A stretch of 64,000 bases of DNA from Talinum fruticosum (GCA_021018815.1 JAITYX010000017.1:7626001-7690000), one strand, 5' to 3'. Shown: positions 35,281-47,385, counted from the first letter of the stretch. Translations and numbers: made by a program. The notes: generated from the letters alone by a model not told the origin.

Positions 35281-36473
35281 CTCGGGAACTAAGTATGGTG
35301 CCGGAGGCTTATAATGTTGAGTGATTGAGAATGACCAACATAGAATCCAAGGAATTCCATACTTTTTATGGAATGTAATTTCCTTAAGGTCTGGACTAAT
35401 AGTTGAAGCACTTGAGTAAGCTGTTGTAATATTTTTGATCTCTTACGGCCATATGTCTTGAGTAGATCTAAGGATCATCCACCATTCGTAAAACCAGATG
35501 GGGAATTGAATCACGGTTCTAGTGTCAAAGACAATGAACCATGAATGGTTGAATGGTCTATATAGAAAAGTATAGTACCAAGCATTTTCATAATTTATAG
35601 AATTATAGCCCGGTGGATTAAATGGTTGAGAAAACGACTTGATTGAATATTTGTTGGAAAAATCTTTTCTATTAAGAACTTTAAGAATTCTTACTTTGGA
35701 GTAGGCAATTTGATTGGGGTGAGTGCGGTCCGGAATATGTTGAATTTCGACGGATTTTGAATCTACCAGAGTGAACTCGTAAAAAGTTACGGTTTTTTGA
35801 GGGTTAGCATTAATAAAGTAAATTTACGGAGGAAAAACAGTCTTGACAAATTCATTGAGTTGCTGGAGAGTTTGAGGAGTTCTATATTTAGTACGGACAA
35901 CATGTTCTTTAGTAGGTTTGGTAAAATATTTGGAATCGGATGAGGGACTCAATATTGTAGGTTTTGGAATTTGGTAGAGGCTTGAGCATAGGTTAAGGGA
36001 GGAAATTCTTGACTAGGTAAGGCTTGAAATGGGTTGGATATGGGAATGGAGTATTGAGGATTGATCGGAGTAATCGTTCTTACGAGCATAATGTCTGTGG
36101 AGTTTGAATATTTCTTTCTTTCTTTTCTTAATCCATATTGAGAGTCTGTAAAGAAGAAATCTTTGTTAAAAATTATATTAACGAAAGGATGCTTTTTAAA
36201 AGATAGATCTTTTGAAAGCATTGATGATATAAATTTGAAAGAAATATTTGTTTCATGAATTTGTGTATGAATACCAAATTGATCAACTTTAAAAGGATAA
36301 ATTTGAGTAATAAAAGGGGTACCCAAAATAACTTCTTCACCTATATCCCTGACTAGGACAAAGGTGTTCTTGAAATAATAACCTTGATTACGAGACATAA
36401 ACATTTGATAATTTATATTGAATTTGTAGTGCCATTCCATTAGCACTATGGAGTCTTTCTTTAGTTTTTTCAT
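35281..36473 (-). pseudogene. Viral polyprotein region downstream of the protease, with an aromatic-rich segment
   Basis: The frame 36473-35949 follows the protease. Further down to about 35300 the - strand stays largely open in changing frames and encodes an aromatic-rich patch (HSWFIVFD, then FPIWFYEWW, about 35490-35560) and PPAPYLVPE at the end. I do not recognise a standard domain; similar aromatic segments occur in plant pararetrovirus-like polyproteins, from memory and unverified. It is broken by frameshifts, for example near 35820, and ends at the block junction 35281. Confidence 0.5.
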
Positions 36474-37030
36474 AATATATTGATGGAATTAAACCTTCTT
36501 TAATACAGTTTTGATCCGCACCACTATCTAGTAGAGCAATTGTATTGAATTCATAGTCATTATTAATCTTTAGAGTGATATAAATATACCACTTTTGATA
36601 TTTGACATGATTAATAGTAGAAATAAATTGTTGATTAAAAGGAACCAGGGGTATCATCATCAATATTTGAAGTGATTTCATCGTTATTTGAAGTACTTGA
36701 TTTATTTTCAATTAATGATAATCTTGTTTCTAATTCTAAGTCTTTAGTATGAAGAGAACATAAAATTTGATTAATCTCTTTTATTTGTTCTCTAAGATTA
36801 TTAATTTCCGTTTTTAAATCTTGGATATTGACCACCTTTAAAATATTTGGAGTATCATACTTTTCAAATATTTTATTAATACTGAAATTAGGAGGAGTCG
36901 TTTTTAATAAATCTTCCTTTATTAGAATACCTTTGAGTTTTTCTAAATATTGTTTTCTTAATTCAGGATCTTGAATTTGTTCAATTAGGTCTAATAAAAA
37001 TTCTTTTTCATTTTTCGTAGTATTAATCAT
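36388..37030 (-). pseudogene. Viral aspartic protease and preceding region
   Basis: Overlapping frames 37030-36635 and 36711-36388. The upper part is lysine/glutamate-rich and likely coiled coil (DLIEQIQDPELRKQYLEKLK). The lower part has the retropepsin motif LLDSGADQNCIKEG (about 36490-36535), where DSG is the catalytic triad. The frameshift lies in the overlap. It would cleave the polyprotein in an intact virus. Confidence 0.75.
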
Positions 37031-37199
37031 ATTAATACATTTGTAACAAATTCTTGAAGACTCATTTTCTGATGAATAATCACTTGAATTACTTTCTAAT
37101 TCATAAAGATTATTATCTTCAGAATCAGAAGATGAATTATCAGAATTAACTGGAGTATCTTTGAGTTCGAATAAAGAAATAATTTTTCTTTAATTTCTT

Positions 37200-37900
37200 G
37201 ATCATTGCCACAGATTTCATTTAATTTTTCTTTAACTTTGCAATTTTTTGCATAATGTCCTGTTTTTCCACATTTGAAACAGGTAGTTCTATTAGTAGTT
37301 TTTCTTTTTGGGTTATTTTTCTTAGGAATAGGATAGGGAGTATTTGTTTTATTATTGTGATTGAATTGTTTCCTTTTATTAATTTGATTTGTTATACGTT
37401 TTTGAACAGAAGAAGCTTCTACCTTTGGAAGACAAAAGGCTTCACAAAAGGAACCTAGCTCTTTTCTTGTAGCTGCTTTTTCGTTGAATATCTTACTTGT
37501 AATTTTAATTCATTACATAATGAAATACCTTCTTTTTTAATAAATCCTAATAATTGACCGAATGTAATTTGATCATATGGAATCGGATCTTGTCCTATAA
37601 CTTCTTTTAATTTATTAAATATTCTTAGAGAAAATAAATTTGGTAATCCTGATATGAATTTTTCTTTCCAATAAGGTTGTCTACAATCTTGTCTTTTTAA
37701 TAAGTATGTAAAATATGTGTCTTTATACCAATTGTAATCTTCTAGAGTAGGACATCTTAAATTAGTCAATAAAATTTCTTGACCGCTTAACATGTCTTCT
37801 GGAGTACCTAAAAGATTGACAACTATTGTGTGTAGTAAAGTGTATACAACTTCTTTATGATTTTTAATACTTAGACGTTCTTCGTCCGTCATGTAATTTT
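37200..37900 (-). pseudogene. Viral coat-protein-like region with zinc knuckle
   Basis: The frame 37892-37455 (145 codons) has the capsid-like pattern LRCPTLEDYNWYKDTYFTYLL and WKEKFISGLPNLFS. Downstream at about 37285-37230 lies a CCHC knuckle (CFKCGKTGHYAKNCKV) in another frame. In caulimovirids the coat protein ends in such a knuckle and packages viral nucleic acid. A frameshift occurs near 37455. This portion is largely missing from the inverted block 2. Confidence 0.7.
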
Positions 37901-38324
37901 CCCACCAAGACTTTAGAGACCCGGTGAAACCTAATTAGTAAATCAAAGGCTTGAGTTTCGGAGCACCTTTGGATGTATAGGCAGCATATGCCATCATCAT
38001 CCTATGGAGAATAATTAATGCCTCATACTCGGATTTTCCATCTAGATTCCATTCATAGATGAAGCCACCGTCAAAGGCTTCTATAACTATTGATTTTATT
38101 GATTCAAGTTGAAGATCCGGAGGGATATCTAAAACATTAAGAGTGTTGCTTGAACTGGTCGCTTGTTTGAGTTTTTCATCAATTCTTTTAATTAATGGGC
38201 TATCCGGAATTTCTAAATTTTTGTTTTTATTAAATTTAATAAGAGGAGATGAAATGTCATTAAGGAATACTGGTTTCTTAGAATCTCTATTTAAATCTAG
38301 ATTTTCTAATTTTTGGATAATTGA

Positions 38325-39200
38325 TCAATATCTTCTTTTTAGATATTGCTTCAATTTGAGTTGAAACCATATTAACTTGTTGAGAAACTGTATGTAATAC
38401 TTCACTAGTATAATTATTTTGATGATATATTTTTTAATATCGTCTAGTTCTACTTGAGAATTATCCGGATTATTTCTTCCTACTTTAAAAGGGGCGGCTG
38501 GAATATGACCTTGATTCGTAGGGATCAAAATCTCTTTCAAAGGATGAGTTACGAGAATGAAATATATTTCCATCCGATAATGTCCATTTTTTATTAAGAT
38601 CTTGATTAGTATTAATTTCTTTAATACCATGAGGATCCGGTAAATTACTTTCTTGAGCAAACATGGTCCACCATGTAAAGAATAGAATATTACATCCTAA
38701 TCTTTCCATTAATGAATACCATTCTTTTCTAATGAATGTTTGAGCTTTGAGATCGAAATGAGATAAAAACCATTGCTTTTTATCTCTATTTTCTATTGAA
38801 TCGAAATCTTTTCTTAAATAATTTTTATTAATTTCAAAAGATTTTGAAATAACATTTATAGAGGAGTAAGAAGGGGTTGCATAGCTGAATGAGTAGGTGA
38901 ACCTATTGATGAACTAGTTTCATCAACTGGTTCTGCTATAGGTGATTTGTAATAGATTTTTGAGGAAGAAGGAGAATCTTCTACTTGATTATCTCTTAAA
39001 TAATCATAATTAGTAGATCTTGGAGGCATAGAGGAGGAGGATCGAGAAAGATCAATTTTTTCTGAAAGTTTTGAAAAATTAGTTCTTTCATTATTAGAAT
39101 TAAATTTTATTAATATTCTACCATCAGGTTCTTCAATTATTTGTTGAATATTTTTTGAGCAATATTTCTAGGAGGCCTAATATTTTGAATAATAAATTCT
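38325..39200 (-). pseudogene. Viral polyprotein linker between movement and coat regions
   Basis: Open fragments 38709-38485 and 38660-38325 overlap in different frames, with NILFFTWWTMFAQES and a charged, asparagine-rich segment. The upstream part (39200-38720) is serine- and asparagine-rich with several frame changes. It is duplicated in block 2 (+). No domain recognised. Confidence 0.5.
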
Positions 39201-39225
39201 TGAGGAATAGTTATCTCATTCCATT

Positions 39226-39953
39226 TTAATAATTTAGGAGTAAAAGTTGAAATATTTTCGGACTCGTTTTTAATAAGATTGTCTCATCTAGAGAGGGTTT
39301 TAATAAACATTTTGGATTAAGTTGAGAAGTAAGTAATTTAAAATAAACTCTATAAGTAATAGCAAAATTTCTTGAAAGTTCTCTAAATTGTACTTTTGAG
39401 TAACTTTGTAAATGAATGTCCAAAATTAATGTATCCATGATCCGAGGATCATTTAGATCGATCGAATAATTTGGACAAGCATTGAAATAAATAGGACCAT
39501 TACATGTATTAGCTTGAATCATAACTATTAATGAATCTTTGTAACCAATTAATCTATTGTCTCTAAGAGCCATGAATATAGGACAATCTAATCCTAATCT
39601 TGTTAAAGGTTTGAGAGTTATTTGAATCATCCAAAATGAATACATCTATATTTTTCTTTATATTTATTAATAGAAATATTTGATAGTAACTTGAGAGTTT
39701 GGAATTCTTCATGTATACTGAAAGTTTCTTCATGATCTTTTATTGAAAAAGCGATATTGAAATCAAACTTGCCTATTTGATATATTATTTCTATCTTTTG
39801 TTTTGGAATAGACCAATTTGTATAATTAACTTGACAACTAACTTCCTTGCTATTGACCACATTAGTACTCTTACTACTACCTAGACTTAGATGATCTCGA
39901 AGCCAAGAGGCCATCCGAGCTTTTGTTTGAATATCTAGCAGGCAATTAAGCAC
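39226..39953 (-). pseudogene. Viral movement protein remnant
   Basis: Two overlapping frames, 39953-39627 then 39645-39226. The second has LGLDCPIFMALRDNRL and a DPRIMDTLILDIH stretch typical of caulimovirid movement proteins of the 30K superfamily. The first carries a likely N-terminal region (MASWLRDHLSLG). The frameshift falls in the 39627-39645 overlap. Location right after the leader is the expected first place in the polyprotein. Confidence 0.65.
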
Positions 39954-40067
39954 ATACTACCGAAACCACAGGGACCCCTCTACCGGAACCACCTCACACG
40001 GCTGACCAATGGATAACCTGGGGCTGACCAACGCTAGCTACTGCGTAACAATCGACTAAATAGACAG

Positions 40068-40090
40068 ACTTGCCTCCGATACCGAGATGG
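40068..40090 (-). promoter_or_regulatory. Candidate viral minus-strand primer-binding site
   Basis: The complement of 40070-40087 reads ctcggtatcggaggca, resembling the plant initiator-tRNA-Met site (tggtatcagagc) used by caulimovirids, with three or more mismatches. It sits between the shared leader end (40119-40190) and the movement protein start. Confidence 0.4.
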
Positions 40091-40118
40091 GGACAAGACC
40101 GATCGAAGAGTTAGGGAG

Positions 40119-40190
40119 CAGCTCGGGAACTAAGTATGGTTGAATAGCGGGGAGGTAGGATGACGAGTTAATTAAACAAAACTATATAAG
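40119..40190. repeat. Terminal repeat of the viral locus
   Basis: Starting gcagctcgggaactaagtat, this matches 30258-30322 in direct orientation with only a few differences (gcggggaggtaggatgacga). It marks the right end; the plant flank begins at about 40191. Confidence 0.75.
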
Positions 40191-41061
40191 TGTTTGTCTT
40201 AGGTTGAATTCATACAATACTATACTTAAAATAAAATAAATAAAATTTTAATTGTATATGTATAAAGTATTTAGTAAGAATGTAATATAGTTATTATTAA
40301 ATTAATTAATATTTAAAAGATGTTTTATGTGCCTATCAAAAATAAAAAGAAAAAAATCTCACATACTATTGAATTTTAAATAGTAGCAAATGATATAGAA
40401 ATAAAAAAATTAAAAATCATATAAAAAATAATTACATCGTTATAAAATTATCATCTATTTTAAAACTATATATTTTATTATTTATTTACATTAATAAATT
40501 TAAATTAAAAATAACTAAAGTCCTTACATTGTAAGGGTATAGCACTAGTTACGGGGAAAAGTCAACAATATAGTTGTGTGCTTGTATTAGTTGTATGGGG
40601 TGACATGTACTTGTTTAGAATATGTAAAATTAACCCTAATAATTATAAATTAACCGTAACTAAAATTCGAATGAGTATGGGCCACATATTAGGACAGTTT
40701 TATTTGTGAGTACGATGAGCATAGGCCATGCCAATCCAGTACCCGAACTCCAATACTAACTATGAATTTGGTGACATTATGCAATTTAAAGGAGGAAATA
40801 TGATCTTTCTTGGAAAGTGGACCATGAAAATAAGGGGTGAGTTTTAAAAATTAAAATAAAACACTATATATGATAATTTTGATGTATAGAAAGGATTTTA
40901 TGATATAATTTGTACCTATACTCATCATGTGAAACTATAAAAGAAAAAAGAAACATATATGCACTTTGATTGTTTTGCCTAATGCCTACAACCCTAAATG
41001 ACATTGCATCTTAGACCCAACCTAGATACACTAGACTTGCCACAAATTAAATAATTTAGGT
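40191..41061. other. AT-rich intergenic DNA
   Basis: No gene or clear element seen between the viral locus and the Harbinger left terminus. Confidence 0.6.
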
Positions 41062-41580
41062 TTAGGCTATCTCCAATGGTTGCTCCCATGTGAAAGAGAG
41101 AGAGAGAGAGAAAAAAAAAGAAGAGGGGATGCATGAGGTGGAAGGGAGCTTTTCCATGAAGTTGTTCCATTGAGAAGCTCCGTGGAGCGATTAGGACAGG
41201 GGAAAAACAGGAGAGACAAGAAAAAGGGAGAGAGGGGAAAAATAGCGTATGGAGGGGAGTGAGAGAGAAGCGTGCGGAGGGGAGTGAGAGAGAAGCATGC
41301 GGGCCCCGCATGTCGGTGCAAGTGGGCAAATTGTTTGTGATTTTTTTGGATTTTTAGCAATTGTTTTCCTTTTTTTTATTTTTGTGTGTAATGGTTAGTA
41401 TAACTGGCTATATTTTGATGAAATTTAACTCATTTGTAATCGGCTATTTTTTTTTGTTAATTATGTAACAATGGTCATATTTTTTGTACCCAAAAACACT
41501 ATAAATAAGGTATATAGTCAAATGTTTGATTTGTAATTTTTCACCACATCAATCTCATTATACTTTCAAAATCCCAAAGT

Positions 41581-42872
41581 ATGGATACAAATTCTGAAAA
41601 TAGCCAACCAAATTCTCCAAATTCTCTTCATCCTAATTTTCAAAATTATTACCCTCAAAATAACTCCTATTTTTAGAATAATTTAAACTCTCAATATTAT
41701 CATAGTCACACACCTGAATATTACCATAACCCAAACTCCCAAAATTATAACGCCCCCAATCCTAAAACTTATTATTTTATCTATCCTACGTATTCATCTT
41801 TGCCGGGATCGTTCACTAGGTGGATGAGTAATATTAGTATTCATGATAGCCCACAAAATGTGGGCTCCCGAAGAAGTCGTTCTTATGTTTTAACAGAGGA
41901 AACTAATGTCAACATGAGTTCTCCAAGCATTAAACTTTCAACTATCAATATGGAATGATTAGAAGATAAGCTCTTAATCGGTGCATGGTTAAATGTGAGC
42001 AAGGATCTCATCACCTGGAACGGGCCAAAGAGCAACGACATATAGGGACAAAATTTGGGAGTACTTTTGTGAAGCTCAATAATAGTAACCAGTGTTATAT
42101 AAGTGGCAAGCCAAAAGATCGGGTGAAAAGTGCAAAGCTCAATGGACTAGAGTATATTCAATTGTCACACATTTCTCAGGATACTATGATGTCTGCAGCT
42201 TGACGGCCGCTGAGTGGGCAGAGTGAGTCCGATTATTTGAAAGTTCCACATATCCAATACAAAGAGACGCATGACAAAATTTTGGTTACAAACATGCTTG
42301 GCGGCATTTGCGCTATGAACCGAAATTTTGGTTAATAAGTCCAACAAAGGAAATAGAGATAAGTCGTCAAAGAGAAGGAAGAATACAAGAGTAGGAGATT
42401 ATACTTTTGCCTCAAATCCTGATGAGGGAGAAGAGTTTGAGGAACCCACCGAAGAGTTACCCCAACCAATTATCAACACACCTATTGGAAGGGATGCCGC
42501 CCAAAGTCTTAGAAAGGGGATAGCCAAAGCAGCTTCATCCGAAACTAATGTCTCAAATGCTGAAGTTCTGGAGGAGCTGGTAAGGGTTAGAGAGATAGAA
42601 ATAAAAAGAACAGAGACCCTAAATAGACTTACAGATCCGAAGGCAAAAGAATTGGAACGTAAGGTTGTGGACATAGAAATTATGCAAAAGGAAGCTGCAA
42701 CTAAAAGGGATGCTTGCTGAAAGAGCAACCAGAGACACAAAGTTGAAGAAGAGAGAATATGAAAGGGCTATTGTGCCAATAAATCCATCAAATATGGATG
42801 ATGAAGAGAAAGAATGATATTATACTCAGCGGAGAGAGATCATTAAGAAGTGGAAGGACCGTAATCAATAAA
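41581..42872 (+). pseudogene. Harbinger ORF1 (Myb/SANT-like DNA-binding protein), broken
   Basis: Starts at the ATG at 41581 (MDTNSENSQPNSPNSLHP), an N-terminal asparagine/proline/tyrosine-rich segment, then stops at 41674. The next section includes a tryptophan-bearing segment (LEDKLLIGAWLNVSKD) typical of the SANT/Myb-like fold. The longest surviving frame is 42328-42720, containing SSKRRKNTRV (nuclear-signal-like) and a charged C-terminal coiled coil. The intact protein family binds transposon ends and helps nuclear import of the transposase. At least five stops or frameshifts. Confidence 0.75.
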
Positions 42873-43054
42873 CTATTTAGTTTAATATTATTATCAATGT
42901 AATAGTTAATTACCTTGCTTTTTTAATTGTTTTGTACTTGTTTTTATCTATATTAAATTTGTTATCAATGTAATATGAGTTATGGGCATGTTGTGAATCA
43001 TTTAGTAGTATGTAATATCGGTTGCTTTTGAAACATGCTTGCATTGTCAATTCA

Positions 43055-43250
43055 TTTAGTAGTATGCAAAGTATTGTCAATTTTGTCATACTTTCCTTGT
43101 TCATGCAGTAGGAAAAGTACAATAATGTAAAGTATTGTCAAATTTGTCATACTTTCCTTATGTATGCAGTAGGCAAAGTACAATAATGCAAAGTATTGTC
43201 AAATTTGTAATGCTTTTCTTGTGCATGCAGATGAGGCAAAGTATAATAAT
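43055..43250. repeat. 61-bp tandem repeat, about three copies
   Basis: aaagtattgtcaa recurs at 43068, 43129 and 43190 with catactttccttg and catgcagtagg spacers. It lies between the two Harbinger genes. Confidence 0.8.
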
Positions 43251-44559
43251 GAAAATACTAACAAGTAATAAGACTATTATATGAAGGCTTACTCAATTTG
43301 AAAGAATTACACATATCTACACCTAAACAACATCTCAAACACAAACACCCCAACAATAATGTCAAGCCCATCTCATGAAAATGAAGATTTTGATCTTGAT
43401 GCTCGTTATCGATAAAGTAATTGAGGAAGAAGTCTGCTAAAGCTCTCGCATTTCAAAGGGCTGAAATGCTAGTGCACATGTACTTATCTAACCTAGACGG
43501 TAATACAAGTTCCACACCTAGTGGACGACGAAGAAGGCACATAAATTGTGATCGCGTAGAAGGTCATAATCTCTTATATGCGATTACTTCTTTGAAAATC
43601 CCGTGTATATCGACGAACAATTTCGACGAAGGTTCGGAAGGCGTAGACATTTATTCCTTCGTATAATAAACACATTGAAAGGCCGCTATGAGTTTTTCAC
43701 TCAAAGGAGAAATGCTGCTAGTAAGCTTAGAGCATCACCGCTTTAAAATTGCATTGCTTGCTATGCGTTCATTGGGTTATGGGGTTGTTGCAAATGTGTT
43801 GGATGAGTATTGTCGCATGGGGAGTCAACCATCGGCTTATGCTTACAGCATTTTGCTCATGGAGTGTTTGAATGTTTTGGCTCCTCTTACTTGCGAAAAC
43901 AAACCCAAGAAGAACTATATCGACTCCTATACACTACTACAAAACTCGTAAAATAGCGATGGAAATTAGCGACGGAAACCACTCCGTCGCCAGCTAGCGA
44001 CGGAATCGGCGACGGACACCGACGTAAAATGACACCTGGATCATCCAATGACAGAATTAGCGACTGAACACGACGGATTAGCGACGGCATATTCCGTCGC
44101 TAATAATCTCAGCCGACGGAATATCCGTCGCTAATCCGTCGCCGACGCCAATTTTGTAATTAGCGACGAACAGCCGACGGACTGTTCCGTCGCTAATTAC
44201 GTATAAATCCGAATCAGCTTCGGCCGGTTCGCATATCGCCGCGCAAACAAAGAGAGCGAGAGCGAGAGCGAGTGCGACCCTTCCTCCGCCGATTCACCAC
44301 CGCCAACAGCCACTACCGCCGGCGACTACGCCCGCCGCTCGCCGCCCTTCCGCCGCCGATTGAGGACCACCAAGGCCGAATAACCACCGTTCAGCTTGGT
44401 TTCGCCCGACACCTGCACCGCCGCTTCGTCGCTCGGGTGGAGGACGCCGCCGACGCACCGCCGCCGTTGCCGCCACACGCCCGACCTTCGCCGTCGCCGC
44501 CTGTGCCGCCGCGTGCCGCCCATAATTTTGAGGTGTGCTTGGTGTTGATTTTTGGTCCA

Positions 44560-45110
44560 TTTATGGTTTTACAAAATTGAAATTGAAATTGATGAATATA
44601 TGTAATTTGTTGGAAATTAATGTTGTTTGTAAATGAATTTGAGAAGAAAAACGTGAAATTGTGTTGTTTATGGAGTAAATATTATTGAAGTTAAATTTAG
44701 GGTTTTAAAAATTGTAACTTGAAATTGACGAATATATGTACTTTGGTGGGAATTAATGTTGTTTGTGAATGAATTTGAGAAGAAAAATATGCAATTGTGT
44801 TTTTTATGGAGTAAATATTATGAAAGTTAAATTTAGGGTTTTGAACATTGTAACTTGAAATTGACGAATATATGTAATTTAGTGGAAATTAGTGTTGTTT
44901 GTGGATGAATTTGAATAGAAAAGTGTGCAATTGTGTTGTTTATGGAGTAAATGTTATTGAAGTTAAATTTAGGGTTTTAAAAAATGTAAGTCGAAATTGA
45001 CGAATATATGTAATTTGGTGGAAATTAATGTTGATTGTGGATGAATTTGAATAGAAAAATGTGCAATTGTGTTGGATTTGTTGGACATTATTGTTGAAGT
45101 TGAGGGAAAT
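44560..45110. repeat. 136-bp tandem repeat array, about four copies
   Basis: The string ga(t/c)gaatatatgta recurs at 44591, 44727, 44863 and 44999, exactly 136 bp apart. Between them aattaatgttgtttgtgaat and ttaaatttagggttttaaaa repeat in each unit. The array is inside the CACTA element, 3' of a GC-rich segment at 44270-44530. Confidence 0.9.
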
Positions 45111-45234
45111 AGTTTTTGTGATTTATATATGTGTAATTGTTTGTTGTTTATTTGTGTGAGGTTGTTCACGCTAATTAGGTATGCTTATAGGTATGATTGC
45201 TTTACTCGTATGATAAGTTTAATTATATGTATAT

Positions 45235-45440
45235 GAGTTTATTGGAAGGATCATAATTGGACAAAACAAAGCATATTTTGGGAGCTGCCATATTGGAAAG
45301 ATCAATTGCTTCGCCATAACTTAGATGTGATGCACATTGAGAAGAACTTTTTAAGAATATAATTAACACTCGTCATGGATATTCTTGGTAAAACAAAGGA
45401 TGACATCAAGGCAAAAATGGATTTGGAAGAGTTGTGTTTA
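45235..45440 (+). pseudogene. CACTA transposase (TNP2/TNPD-type) fragment
   Basis: Fragments of the conserved transposase motif are visible: ELPYWKDQ-like sequence and HNLDVMHIEKNFF (about 45315-45350), in two frames with a stop right after. The catalytic core upstream is missing, so the element could move only with a related transposase supplied in trans. Confidence 0.7.
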
Positions 45441-45529
45441 CTATTGTTTATATGTTGTTTTATATGAAATCACTTGAACCGTTGGATGTTTACTAATAGT
45501 GTGAATTACTTGTTTATGTACGTAAAAAT

Positions 45530-47385
45530 GGAGAGAGGTAGATGCGGAACCAAAAGATCGCCTACTCGGAGAAGGGGTAGAAACACCACTACCGATGGGG
45601 AAAGTAATGATGTCAGCACTTCTACCCCTCTCAAAACCCTCGGAACCTTCAAACTCCCGCCGGTGGAGCACTATCTCCACATTCTCCTCACAACCAAACT
45701 CCATTGGGGGGTCATTTATTCCCAACCCTCCCTTTTTCCAACTCCCAAACTTCCCACACATGCAAAACCCACTCGGGTGGGTCTTTCTTTCTAAACCCTC
45801 CATATTCTCAAGCAACCTCATATGTGCTCAAACCAGTCGAGTACATATGCATATCACCAATATGGTACAAATAATGTACCACGCATCCACGTTGGTTCCG
45901 AACAACGGCCACCACAAATGCCTACAAATGAAGGACCAACCGATACAGGGAACGAGGATCCTTGTCTTCAATCAAGTAGCGCTAGCAACTGAGAAAAGAT
46001 CCGAATTGAGCCGGATGGTGAAGGGTAAGTGTGATAATAAATAATAAAATAAATTAAGCATATTAGTTATTAGTTGAACTAACTATTTTATATGTTTATT
46101 GATTAGGTTCTACCCCATTGACAAAGTTGTGGGTACGATTTCCCACATCTTCCAAAGCAAGTACGATGGAGCTTGGCCTACATGGGGTAAAGTCCCTCGA
46201 TCACAACGTGATCGGTGGTTTTCTGAGTTTAAGGTAGTGACAAATCATTAGTTTTCTCAAGTTCGAGATAACATAATCACTTATTGTGCATGTTCGAACA
46301 TTATATTATAATTTCATAACTTATAAACTACGTTTTTATTTATATAAAAATTTTTCACTTGGTCTCCAACCGATGAAGTCCAAATCAGAAGAAATTTTGA
46401 AAAGAAAGGCAGTGATCGCTTGAAGGACTTCATGCTCAAGGCGAGGAAAACTAAGAAGAAGCCGAAATGGTTGGGTGACAACTACTGGCGCGAGTTGCTC
46501 GAATATTGGGAAACCGCTGACTACAAGAAGTTCTGCGAGCAAGCTCGGAAAAACCGTCATGCTCGATCGTGGGGACTTGGTTCATCGCTCCATACTTGTG
46601 GCTCAATCCCTATGACGGAGCATAAGCGTACGATTTGTACATACCCCTTTCTTATTGATTACGCATGCAACCGTTAACATGTTCATATTGGTAAATTGAT
46701 TCTCTACTAACTTATTTTTAATTTTAGATGAAGGAGGTTAAAGGAGTTCAGCCTCTACCGACCCAACTATTTTCACGAACGCACAAAACAAAAAAGGACG
46801 AATAGGTGGACAAAAATCCAAGGCCATTTACATGAGTAACCATATATATGAATTCCGCATATTTTTCTATCTATTGTTTTCGTTAACAACCTGTGATATT
46901 TACATGCCTCAAATATTTATATTATATTTAGGAGAAGTTTCAAAAAGAGTGGGAAGAGTTGCAAAACACTCAACCTACTCAAACTTCCAGATGATGACCC
47001 CAACTCTTCCGAGGATCATGTCTCCACCCCTGCACAACAAGAGTTGTGGGTCAAAGCCAATGCGAACAAGAAAGGTCGCATTTATGGACTTGGATCCGAG
47101 GCTAGAAACTTGAAACCAACAATGTCCTTCAAATCACCAAAATCTTCTACTCGCAGATGACTCGTAATGGAGAGCAACAATGCATACTTTAAATTCCGAG
47201 GTACAACGAATGGATTGAGCATTGCCGGATGCTTGAGTTATAAAATCGGCATCTTAAGGCACAGGTCGACGGTTCACTGAGCCAATAGCACGTATGAATG
47301 AATTTCTGCAGCCTCAGCAAGCATCCGGATCTCAACGTCGACCACCACAACCACAAGAGGAAGAGGATGAGGAAGAGGATGAGTG
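45530..47385 (+). pseudogene. CACTA second gene (Ptta/transposase_24-like), broken
   Basis: Segments in order: a proline-rich region (45530-45800); KVVGTISHIFQSKYDGAWPT and VPRSQRDRWFSEF (46105-46230); a helical DNA-binding-like segment RRNFEKKGSDRLKDFMLKAR with WLGDNYWRELLEYW (46340-46600); and an acidic C-terminus PPQPQEEEDEEEDE ending at the TGA near 47385. Some gaps may be introns (for example 46025-46105 and 46235-46345). Frameshifts remain in any splicing I tried. These proteins accompany TNP2 in plant CACTA elements. Confidence 0.65.

Larger units (their letters stand above)
30258..40190 (-). mobile_element. Endogenous pararetrovirus (caulimovirid-like), rearranged
   Basis: Three blocks. 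Block 1 (30258-~32773, -) holds promoter, RNase H and RT. Block 2 (~32774-35280, +) is an inverted copy of part of the movement-protein to protease region joined to a second promoter copy. Block 3 (35281-40190, -) holds the protease-downstream region, protease, zinc knuckle, coat-like region, movement protein, primer-binding-like site and leader. The order movement protein, coat, protease, RT, RNase H in one polyprotein is that of petuvirus- and florendovirus-like Caulimoviridae; genus is not resolved. There is no integrase and no true LTR. The outer ends share about 65 bp in direct orientation. Stops, frameshifts, an inversion and a deletion make it a fossil. Confidence 0.85.

Noticed and set aside
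41067..41360. Overlapping minus-strand frames rich in Leu/Ser/Pro at the Harbinger left end
   Set aside because: Arise from the GA-rich terminal region of the transposon; frames overlap each other and show no homology.
44272..44580. GC-rich 102-codon open frame, proline/arginine-rich
   Set aside because: Open in several frames on both strands because of (CCG)-like composition. It lies in the CACTA subterminal region and has no domain, so I do not call a gene.
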